From Formicarius rufipectus (Eukaryota > Chordata > Aves > Passeriformes > Formicariidae): a DNA stretch of 64,000 nucleotides. The stretch spans positions 186,350-250,349 of the forward strand of contig VXAU01003160.1 of assembly GCA_013399695.1 (NCBI GenBank). The letters run 5' to 3'. Shown here in pieces: positions 1 to 14,913 of this stretch. The notes beneath the pieces are model-generated. The model was not told the DNA's origin, ran no database searches, and saw nothing but the letters and a program-made list of their open reading frames with translations. Position numbers and translations under genes: made by a program. Numbering within the stretch: position 1 is the first letter of the stretch; every line of letters begins with the position of its first letter.

Positions 1-1377
1 TCCCTGGAGCCAGCTCCTCACTCATGAAGAGTAATATCCATCACAGTATCACAGCTGTGGTGAGGTAGATAGTGCCTTCTGGGAGGAGACATGGACAGTT
101 ATGGGTTGCTGCACACCACTGAAGAGGTTATTTTTAGCAAAGAACAACTTAAGTGTTCGAAGTACTTGAACTTCTGAGATACTGGTGTGAAACAGCAGAA
201 ACACACTTATATGCTGCCATCATTTTCTCAGCACTCTCCTCATGCCCTTGAGTAGATGAGACTGTACAAGTTGATGAGACTTTACTCTCTTTGAGACCAA
301 GTCAGAACTTCATGCCTTTGTCAGACTCAGGAACCTGAAAGAACTTTTGCAGCCCCCTCTCCCCTTCTCCTTCTGCAGGCTTGATCTTTACCCTTTGATC
401 TCCGGATCTACAGCCTTAGAAAAACAAGAGTTTCACTGGGTTTGGGGCAGAGCCCTCACATCTTCCAGGCTGTAAATCTGACTATTGTGTTTGAGCATTG
501 CCTGTGATGCTTCTTATCGAGATCATTGTTCCACCCTTTCCTGTTTGGTTTCTTTCACAATTCCTTTTCAATGGGTCCCCTAGTAAAGAGCCCATCATAA
601 ACAAACACACAGAGCTTTGCACAATGCAAAATAACATTGATTTCCCAGTTTTCCTCCCCAGCGGCATAAAAAATGCACCCCAAATATAAAATGAAAGAAT
701 CCCAGAGGGATGGAAAGCATCCAAGAAATCATACCCTCGAGTGGCAAACCACCAGTGGTGCAGCTGAGATCCTCCCCCCACCTCCAGTTTACAGCTTTCC
801 CAGAATTTTCTTAAGTGGGAGAAGGCAGTGGTGCGTGCCCACAGACTGCCCCGCTCTCCTCCCCACTACCCCCTCTGCAGCATCCCCTCTCCAACCCACA
901 ACAAGGTCTTCATGTTGATTCAGTGTCCTCTAGTGGCAAACTTGCGACACAGGCACGAGAGCAGTGGGACACGGGGACCTGCTGCCTGGCTTCAGGAGAA
1001 TTAGGAGAACGTGGCTCTGAAGCAGATATCTTGGGGGAAGGAGGTCTATTGCATGTGTCACCCAAACAATGGGTATAACGTGTGGCAATGTGTTAGCCAA
1101 GTAAGTCATGGTGTCACTGCCATCTGCTCCAGTCTTTGGTGTTAGACATGCCAAAGAGGCTTTTGGAAAGTGGTCTCATTGAAATACTTCAAGATATTCT
1201 TACAGGTGAGCAAACTAAACAATTTTTCAGGGTTCTTCACTGTGAATGACTGAGACACTTCCTGAAGGGTAGAATTTACAACTTCACTTGGGTGAAAGAA
1301 AGTGTGGCTAAGCTGCAAAAGTGAGTTGGAGTCCTCATCTTCCCTGTCTCTGTCTGGGAGCCAGGTTTGTGATGAAG

Positions 1378-1398
1378 CAGCAGCAGCAGCAGCAGCAG
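1378..1398 (+). repeat. (CAG)7 trinucleotide repeat
   Basis: Seven perfect CAG units. They lie in non-coding sequence; the glutamine or alanine runs in overlapping frames are not part of a recognisable gene. Confidence 0.9.
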
Positions 1399-1593
1399 TG
1401 CTCAGGGGGGCTAACAGACTGGCCCCAAAATCTCTCCTCGGTGTCATTGGGAATAGCACACACTCATTCTTCATATTCTCAGCATGTTAGCATAAATACT
1501 TCTTGTCACATTCTCTAGCCTTTAATTACTTAAAGTATCATAACAAAACTGCATTTAAAGTGCTCTCACTGATCTCCTAAATTCTGTTGCAAT

Positions 1594-1660
1594 TTCACAA
1601 AATCACCAAATATGCAGAGTTGGAAGGGATCCACCAAGGATCATCGTGTCCAGCTCTTAG
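1594..1660 (-). mobile_element. CR1 LINE 3'-end fragment (old)
   Basis: Plus strand reads TTTCACAAAATCACCAAATA...GTTGGAAGGGATCC...GGATCATCGTGTCCAGC, the inverted form of the CR1 3' end (tcacagaatca...ggttggaagggacct...gatcatcgagtcca). Several mismatches suggest an old copy. Confidence 0.5.
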
Positions 1661-4600
1661 CCTTATCTGTATGAACATGCAGGGTTGACCCATCCCAGAT
1701 GCAAAATCCAGCACTTTCCTTTGTTGAACTTCATATGCATGATACTTCTCACTCTTCGTTTCCCCCCAACCTTTATTCCCATACTAATACATTCTTTTAT
1801 ACTCTGTTGTTGGATGCTATTTCCTGACCTATGACTTAGTGATTTCAAATCCTTTCAGACTCCATGTGTGTTTTCTGTCTGGAGACAGATTCTGGCTAAG
1901 CTCATTTCTAGTGGTGACATGAAGGCATGACTTGTTATTTTGGCATGCAGCACAAGTCGATAGAGAAATTAGAAGATCAAATGGATCTCTGCATTAGGTG
2001 AGCTTCCTGGAAAAGATGATGCATTTTTAGTTGTTATCACCACAAGTTCCCAATTAAAAATATGTAATGACATTACAATTGAGGAATAATGATTCAGCTT
2101 CTCAGATAATAGAGTGTTTATCCACACTGGAGCACAACATTTTTTAGTGACTGTAAAATGCCCCAGAATATCTTTCTGTGCTGTAAAAACATATATCAAA
2201 CCTTTGGCTGTAATAAGTCTCCCTCAAATGGGAAATCAAGCACTGTCTAGTGTTTTCCCTAAACAGATGTAGATATGCTTTTCTCTTTCTTTCTTTCCCT
2301 CTCCCCACCTCTTCGGCTATCCTTGAAGGGCAAGGAAGACACTTTGAAGTGTCTGAGGCTTTTCAGACAACACTGATTGGCTGGCTTTATTCACTGTGCT
2401 GGGAGAAATTAAGACTGCAAAGTTACTTTATTTCTATTTCTGTTCACACAACGTTTTGCATCAGACAAACTGGTTTTGGACATCTCCAACATTTTTTCCC
2501 CCCTTTAATTATCTGTCTGGATAAAATACAGAGCCAGTTCTTGGAGGTTGTACAGAAGACAACTCTACTTCCCCTAGCCTTACTTAGTGATGAGAAGCTA
2601 CCAAGTTCATCCAGGACATCTTCCCTCTCTGGTCACAGTGAAGTTACCTTTAAGGACTTCAAAGCTAATGGTTGCTCTTGGGATCCTGATAGAAGGGAAG
2701 CAGCAGTTTCTGTTCATTAGGAGAAACCTCGACCTGGCTCTATACCCAGATGAAGCAGGCAGAGGATCTGCTAAGGATGGCAGATGATTAAGATGATAAA
2801 ACACCTCTGGTCTTATCACCTCCTTGGATCAAGCCATAGGTGTGGAAATCCAGGTTTGCTGCTTGCTGCCACTTAGGATGTGTTGGGGTAGATGCTGAGC
2901 TCATGTCTGGCCATTGGCAGAGGTCAGCCCATCACCTTCCCATCACAGTGGGCTGTAGCAGTGGACAGCTGGGCTCTTCTGCACCATGCCATCCCTTCAT
3001 CTTCCTCCCATGCAAGGAATATCCACTTCCAACACCTCAAACACAGCACGGCAAAACCCAGCTTTGCCCTTGTGGCTAAAAGCCTGGTGGTGGTTCAGAT
3101 GGTACCCATTGCATTACTTATGCTCAAGGAATGGATGGAAAAGGCAAGCCTCACACTGGAAGAGGCAGTAATGTTGGTTTAGGGCTCCACTGGAGGTATT
3201 TTGCCTCAGATGTTCCTAGCTGCTGCTGAACCTGGAAACTCAAGGGGAGCTGGGAGCAACTGCCTCTGTGCTAACTGAACTGGGCTGTTCCTCTCTGTCT
3301 GGTGAAATAATGTTCTCTGTAGATCTTGGCAGTCTGCTTTTCCCCACCATGTTCCTTAAACCTTTCTATAGCACCTTGCCCTATCACCTAAGTGCTGGCT
3401 GGGCAAGAGGGAAGACATTTTGTTTCTGTCTAGATATATGGCCAAATAGCCAAATGGTCCAGAGGAAGAAGGCTTGATCTGAAGCCTTTTCTTGGGTGAA
3501 GATTTGAATTTCTTCTCTAGATGCTGATTTTCATGCAACTCTTTAAAACATTATTTTCTTAAGGACTGCAAGATCCTGTCAAATTGCACCAAAATATGGC
3601 AAAAACTGCAGGAAGAGATGACAGAGAAAGAGAAATTATGTAATCTTCCTTTCCATGGAAACACAGGCTAACAGGAAGACCTTTATCCTATCAGTCCACT
3701 CTGAGTGGAGAAAATAGATAACAGGTAATGTGATTCGTGTAACTGCAGGTTGTGACTTCCAGCGTGTCTTTATGCCCTCAAGATTTTCCACCATCTGCTG
3801 CTTGTTACCACCTGACCCAAATTTTGTCCCATATCAGCAGTGTGCCTCCATGGCCTCAAAAGGGACTAACCTGCAGTGCAGCAGTACTCTGGTCAGCTCT
3901 CACTGCCACTCACTTTGTGCATGGTAGGGCAGGTGGAAGCTAAACAGGGATATGAGGAAATGTGTTATGTGACTGGAGTGCCTAGATCCTACTTTTATGT
4001 GCCCAAATACTTTTGTTGTTGAACTGGAGTTCGAAAGCTGTCAAGGAGCTTTCCAATGGATCCTATGTGAGAGACTCTCACAGACCATGATTTTCATTTG
4101 TTCTTTAGTTTCAGACTAAAAGGTTTACGTTTATGTTCTAAGTAATTATTATGTAAGATAACTTAAATATTCCTTTACTATTTTATCGTGTGGTGCCACT
4201 TTTCTTCTTGAGACACAAGGTGATGTAGTGACAATGCATATGTCTTCTTTTGAATAGGGATTTCAGTAAAAGTTCCCACAATTAGCTATTAAGTATGTAA
4301 ATGGATAAAAGTCAGGCCTGATTGTGTAACTGTTTAGAAAACAGAAGGATCTGACTTGATAACATGTGGATCTATCTTGACTGATGGTTGAAAAGTATTG
4401 TCTTCATAAAGTGGTGGAAGAAGTGAAGAAAATAAGACATAAATCTTGCAGATAATGATTTATCTAGTTTAATAAAAGTACTGTGTGACTCACTAGTCAG
4501 AGGGACCAAACTAAGCTACCCAACAAAATGGTACAACATCATATTAAATATTGTATATGCACGTGAGAAGAGTAATTTGAGTTGGAAATGATTGTAGTCG

Positions 4601-5640
4601 TTCAGGAAATCAGATGTCATTGTGGATAACTCAGCTAACACCTCTGGTACAGACGATCAAAGGCAAATGCTATTTTGGGTTAGAGTGCTAATAGGATAAC
4701 ATAATGTTTCAATCAATAGTGTTTGGTAGGTTGTGTAGAGGTGCAGCCAAAGAAGCACATTGGAAAAGCCTAGATTTTTAGAGGTGGTTGTGCTGAAGAG
4801 AAAGATGGCTGGGCTCTTCTCCTAATACTGTTGTGGGACACATACATCAAGATACCATTTACTTAATTGCCATAAAGCAGGCATAATTGGAATGGCTTAA
4901 TTATGGCAGTTGTAGATATTCCAGCATTAGAAAGCTTTACTTCAGGGTTTGATTTTTTCCCTGAACAATTATTCAGGGAACCTTCTGGTCTGTTCTAGTA
5001 CGAGGTGAGGGTAGATGGCACTCCTAAGCCTTAAAACGTATCAGTTAGGATGGAAGAAGAAGGGAAAGAGAATATAAGGAGAATAAGAGTGAAAGTTTAG
5101 AGATTACATAAAAATTCTAGAAAAACTTTTGAAGTAGAGGAAGAAGCATGTAAATTGATTTCTTACTGTACTGTAACAGACCCAATCACAATAACTGTGT
5201 TCCTAGTTCATGCACACTTACGTAGCTGTATTATTCAGGTTTAAAATCCTCAAATCTAAAACATTTTGACCATGTCTGAAAACTTCCCCTTGTCCTAAGA
5301 AGAAATACTTCCCTTGTGTCAAAACAACACTTTTTTCCCCTGCTTTGACCAGTTTGTAAAGCATTAGGAGAGGATGAAAAATTACATGTATTTTCTCTTT
5401 TTTTTTCTAGACTTCTAGTTCTGACACAATTTTACCCATGAAGAGCTCAGCACATGGACTAGAACAGCAAATATTTTCATAAATTAGTTTGGCTTAGAAG
5501 GGACTGATAAACTTTATCATAAGGCAGTGAAGAAATGCAAGATCTAACAAATCTAAGATGGATGGGGATTGCTAGGGAGAACAAGAGAATTCCAAGTTAA
5601 ATACACTAGGTAAATGCCATTACTAGAGCTGATTGATTTA

Positions 5641-5690
5641 TAGAATCATAGAATAATCAAGGTTGGAGAAGACCTCTAAGATCATCAAAT
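5641..5690 (-). mobile_element. CR1 LINE 3'-end fragment
   Basis: Contains TAGAATCATAGAATAATCAA, then GGTTGGAGAAGACCTCTAAG and ATCATC, the inverted CR1 3' terminus. About 50 nt; extreme 5' truncation is normal for CR1. Confidence 0.65.
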
Positions 5691-7502
5691 AAAAAGTATT
5701 CTGTCTAGTGAGTCAAAATCCAATGTAGAATTGCAAACAAGATGTAAATATTTATGCAGCAGCAAAGCAAAGAAGTAGGGATGTGGCGCTATAATGGAGC
5801 CCAAATCAAACAACAGTCAGCCATATGCAGAGTCAGAGCAGGAAGCATGGGGAGGCATTGTTCTTCCCCTCTGCTTGCTGAGAATCATCAATGGGCATTG
5901 AGATACACTGCTTGCCTATTTTCCTATTCTACAGACTAACTGTACAAAGCAAGTCTTCACTCTCTTATTCTACAACTTTAGAGGCTGCACATGTGATTCT
6001 GGAGCAAATGAGCAAGACCTGCAATAGCAAATGCAGATGAATTAGATGGGCAAAAGAGAAACTCCTGAAGGTATAGGAAACAGTGAAAAGAATATGCAAT
6101 TCTTTCTGTTGAATGGTCCCTTTAAGGCAGCTGAGAAAGAAAATACCAAACATGGAGAGTGACTATTTTAGTGAGCTACACTGAATATTTAGCTTGGGTA
6201 GCACATGCCTCAGAATTTCTTCTTCCAAACCTGCTTTATGTTTGATGCCATGTGGCTGCCTATGCTATGTGTTTCAGAATGGCAGGCCACCCTGAAATAA
6301 GATCTTGGAAGAAGGACAACTTTGCTGCTTTTGATAATATGACCCCCATGTTTGCTCCTAGAGAACCACTATGGGGTTCTGGGTTTCAGATGTTGGGTGG
6401 GGATGTTCAGAGCACATCCTGTGGTCCCTGGCAGCATGTGACATGTGGCATCTAGTACCCATGACAAGGAAATAAAAAAGGGGATTTCATAGTGTTGTGC
6501 CATATTTTTACATCAGGAAATGGAAACTCTTTGGCAAGGGGTTCCTCCCAATGCTGGCAAACAGAGGTCAAATGGGATAACTTACGGGGTATTGTCTTCA
6601 AAAGCTCTTCTTAAGTTCCTGTGCAATGAAGTCTAATAATTCACAGGAAGGACATGTAAAATCTAAAGGGATTGTTTTGGCATGCAATTGCAGACTGCAA
6701 GAGCTTCCTCTGGAGTGGCCAATCTTTCATGGCCTGTGACCCAGAAACCAGAAGAAATTGTGTCTCTAAAGGATAAGGGATATTTATTATTGCATGGGTT
6801 TTATGGGCAAACCTTGTGTTATTCCCATGGTTTTTGCTTTCTTTGACTCTTCCTTAAATATACCAATAAGGATGCTTGACTTTATTATTATACACAGTAG
6901 TCTGTACATATCTGCAAAATCACACCTTCCAACAAACTCGTTAGCTGTAGTTATTCAGAGGCAGAACTACAAATGAAGCCATCTAGGACTAGTCTCTCCA
7001 TGACTCTTTCATGCTACCCTGTAGCACCTGTAAGGCTGATGCTTGGCGGCTGTGACACACACTGCTAATCCCTGGCTACTGAGGCCTCTCCTCAAAGTCC
7101 TGTGACTCTACATCTTGGTTTTCAAGGACACTAACAGGAAAACGCTTATTTTAGTAGTGTCCAGCTGCTGTAAGCCACGGTTTCCACTCCTCTCCAGGCT
7201 GAAAGAATAATCCCCATCTACTCAGCCAAATACAAATGCTATGGGGAGCAGTGTGCACTCAGATGGCTTTCTGTGAGGCTGAGGGGTTTTATTGCCTCAG
7301 ATTGTGCCTTTTGAGGCATAAAACATGGTCATACCAGGCAAGTTAGAAAATAGGTGGTACCATGAAGAGGATGCACAAGTTTTCTCAAGTCACACTTGTG
7401 ATGTGTCAGTCCAAGCATCTGAGGAATGTGATCGAACAAGTTCCATATGGGGGTAACAGTCACCAAAAAAAAACCCCCAAACCCCCAAAATAACAAATGG
7501 CA

Positions 7503-7555
7503 CCACAGAATTATTCAGGTTGGGAAAGATCTCTAAGATCATTGAGTCCAGCATA
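7503..7555 (-). mobile_element. CR1 LINE 3'-end fragment
   Basis: Reads CAGAATTATTCAGGTTGGGA, then AAGATCTCTAAGATCATTGA and GTCCAGC: an inverted CR1 tail. Preceded by an A/C-rich low-complexity stretch (7466-7492). Confidence 0.6.
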
Positions 7556-9673
7556 TTGCAGAGGTTAAATTTGCAACTTTTTTTATCCACAGGGAGGAAA
7601 GCCAATGTGGGATCAATGCTTCATATACAGTGCACTATTATCAAGCTTTTTAAAAGCAGTTCCTGCCACATTCAGATATATCTCATAACTCTGGTTGAAA
7701 TTTCCGCCAGTTTTGCAAATGCCTATTTATAATGAGGAATGATTGGCCTCTGTGTTCAGCAGCAAGGCATGCAGTTCCAAAGAATCAGATGTGAAAGTCT
7801 GCAGAGGTTGAGGATTTCACTTATTTTTCTCAAATTTGATCCCAGTTTCAGAATGAAAGATGTTGAAACAGTGGTGACCACACTACCTGTAGGGAGAGCC
7901 CTCACCTGGGAAACTCTCTCTGCCAGTTTTCTGACTTAAAGGACAAACAGGTCACCTTTCACTTGTGTGAATCACCAGTGATCTTGGTTTTTGGGCTACA
8001 GGCTGAACTGGAGACTCAAGTTGCAGATAAAGTCATCAGCATGGTACTTAGCCTAGTGGAGCCCAAGCTAGGCGAGACCTTTTAGCACAGCAGCAGTACA
8101 AATGTTAATAATAAACCAGTGAATGGTTGAGGGATTTGCCCTAAAAGGAAATCTTTCCAGCTCTATTCTTTCCAGCTATGTTTCTAGGAGGTTGCTGTGC
8201 TGTTTTCCTACACAAGAAAAAAAAAAAGACCCTTACTTTTTTTGCTCGATGCAAGATGCCAAGTTTTAAGCTCCTGCTCTGAATAATTAAGAACAGAAAG
8301 TCCTTTCCTACAGTGTGACTTAGGCCTTATGATCTGCTTTGCTCTTTTGGTTTCTGATTCTGACTTCAAATGACTAGGTTCTGAATTCAACATGAGGCTG
8401 AATAAGAAGTTACTCATACATGCAACCTGATTTCATTGAATGGACCTAGCTGAGCATGACTGCTTAGCTGCTGGCGTCAAGAGCTCATGATCTGCCTGAA
8501 GTGACGAGATGGTAATTTTTAGCAACAACATATTTTCCTTCCTTTTCAGTCATTGGGAGAGCGTGTTCCGGGACACAGGAAAGAAACAGTGTCTGAAGTT
8601 CCTTGTGAAACAGAGGAACTGACTACCCGGACAAACCGTTGAGGGAAGAGTCCTCAGCAGAGCATGTCAAACCCATGAATCAAGTTGTATTATTACCTTT
8701 TGGTGTTCTTTTAACCAGCTTGCTAATCCTGTAATTCAAGTGGCTCTTAGGAGGCAGGAGAGGGCAGTCTGACCTTGTGTAGCCTCTGAGGGATGCCACT
8801 GTGATTTTTCCAAAGCAGCAGGTGTTTATTCCAGACGTATGGCAAAATGGAAACCGAGGATTGAGCTGGCAACTACTGAATTGGTGAAAGCTTTGCTTCA
8901 GTGAGAGCTGGATGCATACCAAAGATGGTCTCAGGATCTGACTATGGAGATCTTAACTATAATTCTTTCTGGTTTTGGTTGAAAAAATTATTTTGTGTCT
9001 GTTTTCCTGCCTGTAGTTTTGCAGTTGTGCAGTTCTGCGTTTCAGTCCAGAACTGGTAACATTAACTAGCATCTGAAATACCTCATCTGCATTGGTTAAA
9101 GAGGTGATAGATAATGTTACTTTGTCAGTTCAAGAGCAATTCAGGACACTCTGGATTTCATGTGAAGACAGATTTGTAGATGTTAAGCCTTTTGAACAAA
9201 GTTACTTTTGTGGACCTTAAGTTGTGAATAATCAGAAGGTATGGAAGGTAATGTGTGCAAGAGAGATTGGGAGACAGCCTGACAGAGACAAAACTGGGAA
9301 TAGAAGTATCTGGGAATTAGTTGGTATGAATCTCCTCTCTTATCAAATTTCCCTGTGCCATCCACAACCACTAGAAACCTCTCTATCTATAGACAAACTT
9401 ATGGACAGCTGCCAGTAGATGATGCCTGGAAATCAGAAATGAGACAGCTGGTGCTTGACCTTGCTTTGCATGATCCTGCTTTATAAAAAGAGTTGGAAAC
9501 CTCAGGGCTCCTATGACTCCATTGGGAATCACCCTTTCCAGTCCCATGGAACGGCCTTCTCAAAAAGATCCATAAGCCACAAGTTAAATTTTCCATGTCC
9601 TCTGGAGTCTTCCCCTGGCCAGTCATTAAATCATACCCCCTAGTGGGAGTTTCAAAGATTCTCATTGGTGGTG

Positions 9674-9693
9674 ATTTATTTATTTATTTATTT
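9674..9693. repeat. (ATTT)5 microsatellite
   Basis: Five perfect ATTT units in non-coding flank. Confidence 0.9.
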
Positions 9694-9887
9694 GATTTCA
9701 AAACTGCCATTGGAGTCCTGGAATAGGCCATGTAATTGCAGCCTGAGAAAATCTACTTAATAGCCATGCAACAGATCCAGAAAGTTACACACACAGTAAG
9801 ATATAAAAATCTCAGTAGATAGCCTGAGTGGCGTAAGGGTTTTCAGAGGTGTATTAATAATGAAAATGATAGATCAATAACAAAATA

Positions 9888-9912
9888 TAATAATAATAAT
9901 AAATAATAAAAA
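9888..9912. repeat. (TAA)n microsatellite
   Basis: Near-perfect TAA/AAT repeats with one interruption, continuing into an A run. Confidence 0.85.
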
Positions 9913-12900
9913 AATGTAACCCTCCCAGCTTATTGACTAAAACTTGGAGGAAAAGGAGTGAGTTATATAGGAATTTCCCAAAGCTTCAGTCCAGGGCTAA
10001 GAACCAAAGAAGAAAATTCTAACTCCCCTTTGTCCTCTTTGCCCCCTGCTGCTGTGGCCTGTCTCTTAACCGAGCAAACAAAAGCAGCTCAGAAAAACGT
10101 AACACTCCGCACTAATTTCCAGAATTCCCATGTCTTCCGGTAGAGGGAAGTATTGTTTCATTTCCTTTGGATTTGAAAGGCTTTGCCAGGGGAAATAAGA
10201 CAAAGGCACAGAGAGATCAATAATATGCAAAGGAGATGAAAATGATCATTTAGACCCTAGTCCTGCAGGTAACATACCTTCGTGTAGGAGCAGGCACTCA
10301 AAGTAAGTGAATGCATAAAAGCTGCAGGATCAGGCCCCACATCACTTAAGATACCTGTGACGGACACAGAAACTGTACCAAGCAAAAGTCCTGCAATGGA
10401 AGCTAAAAGTACAAATTAAAGTTTTGTTTGTGCTGTTTTAAGTGTTTTTCTGGATCCTAAGCTTTCGCTTGTTTCCTTAGTGCTTTTATGTCCTGTCAGC
10501 TTTAATTATCCAGGAGAAAGTGGGTTTGGAAGACCCAAGTAATACAGGTAATATGGCTTCCCAAGGAAACTCCACATAAAGCCAGCTTGATTTTCTGCAT
10601 GATGCTGCCAGGTGAACTCATTCATGGAGGGCTTCCCAGTTATTGTGTGCTGTCCAGTGTATACTGGAAACTAGCTCAGATGGGATCACAGGCACTGGTC
10701 CTGAGCTCCTGGAGCAGGAAGCAGGAGGGAGCTGAGTACTGAGCCTGCTCTGGTGTACCAGCTCCTGGTGCTGTGGTCTGGGGCTTAGGATGTGATGCTT
10801 CCCACTGGGTGACTGGGAACAGAGCTGTGCCTGACCAAAATAAAATTAATTTGGGTACCTCAGCCATACTAAAAGTATTAGGAACAGAGTATAGTCTCAG
10901 GCAGTGGTCCCACACTCCTTGGTGTGATTCTTCTCTATGCCAATTAAGTCTCCTGCAGACCAAAGCACACAGGGACAATTTGAAGAGCATCATCTTGAGG
11001 CAGCATGGATATGGTCATCTCTGTTGGTATTGAAAGCAAATTTGTCCATATGTAGGTGATCTTTATGATATTGCCATAGACACACCACCCAAATAGAGAC
11101 ACCTTTGGTATTTCTGTCATGGTGAGGTATTATCCATGGAGGGAGTAATCTGCTGGCTGGTAATGGAGAACAGACTGAACAGATTGTGCTGCTGAGAGTA
11201 AGCCTGGTTGCACAGCCACTCTGCATGACTGCACCTTATGTGGCTTCGTCTTTTCAGGCACTGGTATCAGCGTGAGCCCCAGCAGCACAGGGTGCAGCAC
11301 GGTGCCTGCTGCCCTGGGAAGGCATTTAGGGACTGAATTCCTCACAGATCTCTTACTCTGCTGCCCTGTCTACATGCCTCTTAGTATTCCCTCCAGACTT
11401 ACCCTGGGATGCAACTCATGGAAAGTCTCAGAGGTGCTTCTGAGATGGAATAGTCTCTCCTGTAGAACAAATGAACTGATCCTGCTTTGGTTCTGAATAA
11501 TTTCTCCCAGCATTCTGGGTACTGTGATGAACTTAGCCTCAGTTCCTTAGCAATTTAGTGACACTTGCGATTTTTTTTTTCTGTTCAATTCAGTACTGCC
11601 ATTTTCCCTTTGAAAGCAAAAGCAGGATTTTAGTGCACTTGAATATGATTGCTTCAAGCTCTGTTATCTTTCTTATTGCACATGGCAGCAGTAATTAAAA
11701 TAATAATGACTGAAATTTTGTACTCGGGGACCCCCACAACTATGCTTTTTTCCTACCTATAGATCCTTCTTCTTTCTTTTTCCCTTTTTCTTGAAAGCCA
11801 TCAGACAAAAGCTGTCTTCTCCCTGTGGAGTCAAGAGAGAGACACCTGCTCCCTCCCAGTTCCCCTCCCTCCCTAGGGTCTGGCCTGGCATTTCCTCAGT
11901 TGTAATTGGGGTAAACACTTTCTTCCCCTTCATCTAGAATCTGTTGTGGGGAATTTTTCATCTTAAAGTCTTCTTTGTTTCTGCCACCCCACTTCTCCTG
12001 ACTGCCTGATGCCTCAAGAATTATGCGAAATTATTCTGGGTGCAGCAGCTCATGGTGGCTTCCTCAAATTATGAGTCAAAGGGTTGGACAGAGAGCTCTC
12101 AACTACCCTCTGTAAGGTGGCATAGTGCAGCAGTGACTGTACTACAGTGACTGTCACTATACTTGGGTCTTATTCAACCAATTTGAGTTTTAAGAGACAG
12201 GAATGGGTATGGTGGAAATTCCTCCAGTACATGTTCGTGGTAGATGTAATGTCATGCTCTTCAGGAACTCAAGACCTTGTTTCAGTCTTTAGACAGGCAT
12301 GGACAATCAGGAAACAGCAATGTGGATGTTCTTCCAAAATGCAGATTTTTCTTGTACACACTGTGGGTTATTGAGTGCAAAATCGTTTGATATCGCTGGA
12401 AATGTCACAGAGAAATTTTCTTTCCTCATGCAAACACCAAATGCAAGTGGAAGCAGCTTTGTTGATTACAACAGACGGATTAGCTCAGAATACAAGTGTT
12501 AGTTGATTTGTTTTAGCATCAACTTTACTTGTAACCTGAAAGTTAAAGGGTATCAGATGGCTGCCTTCAGTGACCTTTCATATGATGATGGATGGGCATG
12601 TGTTCACTGGAGAAAGGACTTCAGCATTTAAAATATCACTTGCCCTCTGAGATATTACTGTCCTTTGCTGGAAGTGCAGTCTCCAAGGCAGAGGCACTGG
12701 AAGGGACACGTGAATGCTCATCCAGAATTTCAGAGCACAATCTGCCTGCTAGATTCAAGTTGCTTGGGTGAACTCTGGAAAGTATGTCTGGGCACTGCTG
12801 GGTGCAGCACGGGGGCAGGTGATGCTGACAACAAACAACAGAACCCTGCTGTCTTTAGGTTCATTTCTCCTCCCTCTTATGGAAAGATTTAATGTCTGAC

Positions 12901-13522
12901 TATTAGCAGTTTATAAGTTTTTGCTAATGTTGAAAACTCTTGTCAGAGCTATGTGGCTGGATGTTTTTTCCATGCAGAAGTGTCAGCAGGATTATTCACA
13001 GGCACCAGTCAGGGCAAGTGTCTGGCTGTTTCTGATTCCTTTGACTAAAGGCTGTTGCCAGGACTAGCAGTTAATGTGGAAGCATGCCAGTGAGCAGTGC
13101 CAATTAGGAAAGCATATTTAACACACAAAAAGATCTAATCAGTGCCTGATAAACAAAGACATCTTGCCTTGTGGCAACAATACACTGGGCACGTGGCTAC
13201 AACTTCCTCCAACCCTGTAACCAATATGATACAAAACTTTGTCCAACAATGTTTAAAATAGCAACCCACATAGTCTGACTGTTTTAAAAATGACATTGTT
13301 CTAGGCTGAGTTTCATCAGTGCAATGAAGACACACTGCAAAAGGAAACGCAAAATGCAATTCCTTATATTGCATAAATCTCAGGACTTGATTCTTGATTT
13401 TTTTGCTGTGAGGTTACATCTCGGCCTTCCTTCTACCTATCCTGCATAAGAATGTAACTAGGGACAGATAAGACAGAGGGCAAGTGCCAAGCATGCTTTC
13501 TAAAGAAGGGAGAAAATTTCAG

Positions 13523-13547
13523 CTACTACTACTACTACCACTACTAC
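13523..13547. repeat. (CTA)n microsatellite
   Basis: Eight CTA-like units with one CCA interruption. Confidence 0.8.
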
Positions 13548-14857
13548 AGATATTTGGTTTCTGACTGTGGTTTACTTCACTGAGGTTAAAGTCCCTTTGA
13601 ACATTGGATGCAACCGAGCAGAATCCTTTCAAAAGACAAGTTAGTATTATCAGTGTATCATTCCACATTCGACTCAACTCTCTGTGTGCAGTTGAGTTTA
13701 ACCGACATATATATAAAGTGAGTTTAACCCAGATTTTAGAACTACTGCGCGTTTTGTTCAATATGTCAGGTGCTTTGCACATCACATTTTGTATTCCTGG
13801 TTTCAGTGAAAATCAGAGAACAGCAACACCCCAGAAAAAAACCCAGTAGATTATACAGTAATTGATATTCTGTACAGAGGTGACAGATGTAATGGAAAAA
13901 AACTACATGCTTAAAGATAATCTTCATTAGCGCTTGAATAATCTTCTTCCATTAAAAGTTAATATATGGGGATCTTTAAAACAAGAGAAGGGAAATTACT
14001 TCAGAAACCTGTTGAATATGTTCCTTCTTGTGTTTTGGTTACCACTTGACTTTCTATTTGCTTTTACTGGAGTAACTTCATGCCAGCCAGTACTAGATAT
14101 GTGTTGTATCATCTGCATACCTTAGCAGAGATGATCCATCTCTTCAGGGCAAATGGGGTTAAGTCCATATTTACTGATTGCTGAGCATTGTCACAGGAAG
14201 ATAAGGTATTTTTATGGATACTTTTGTTATTTACTTAGTTCTGGAGGGTTTTAGTCAGATATTTGATTTCTCACAAACTGTTTCCCATCACTTATTTTGG
14301 CCCCAAGTGACCAGTAATTCATACAATAGATGGTGTGTTGGCCGCCTCCATCTCAAGGGATTGTGTCTGCTCTCTTGCTGGCAAGCTGAAATTTTCCATA
14401 AAGACTTCAATGAGTCCCTCAGGGATTGGACCTTTCTGCAAACATATGTAAATGTTGCTATAGCAATGTGTGTTTGTGTATTATCTGTCACAGATTGCAT
14501 GTCTCCCCAAAGCAGCAGCGGTCATTCTGATGAACTCATTTCCACATTGGTGCTTTCCAGGTTGTCTCCTTACACAAGAATTGTCATGAGCAAAGTGTTT
14601 CTGTGTTCAGGAATGATGAGAGCAAAACATGAGTGATACTTAAGCAAATGTTGTAGCAAAGCTAGTATTTTCCCACTTCCTCATCTTCTGCACTCCAACT
14701 GAAGGAGAGAGGTTTTCTTATCTCCAGTCTGAAGTGAGGGTCAGATATTGGAACCTATAATTCTGGTGAATGTTTCTCCCTTGTCTTCTGTTCACCACCT
14801 TCAACATGGCTATCTAACAACAAAAATGTAGTGGTAAATATGCCAGAGCTAATGAAG

Positions 14858-14913
14858 TTTTTTTGTTTGTTTGTTTGTTTTTTTTTGGTTTTTTTGTTTA
14901 ATTTTTTTTTTAA
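14858..14913. repeat. (TTTG)n and T-rich low-complexity tract
   Basis: About four TTTG units followed by T runs broken by GG and AA. Low-complexity, no coding content. Confidence 0.85.

Noticed and set aside
1302..1518. Poly-alanine/poly-glutamine open frames
   Set aside because: They arise from the non-coding (CAG)7 microsatellite.
2250..2720. 156-codon plus-strand open frame
   Set aside because: No domain, no splice-site context, random-looking composition.
14214..14636. 140-codon plus-strand open frame
   Set aside because: No recognisable similarity and no exon signals; likely chance.
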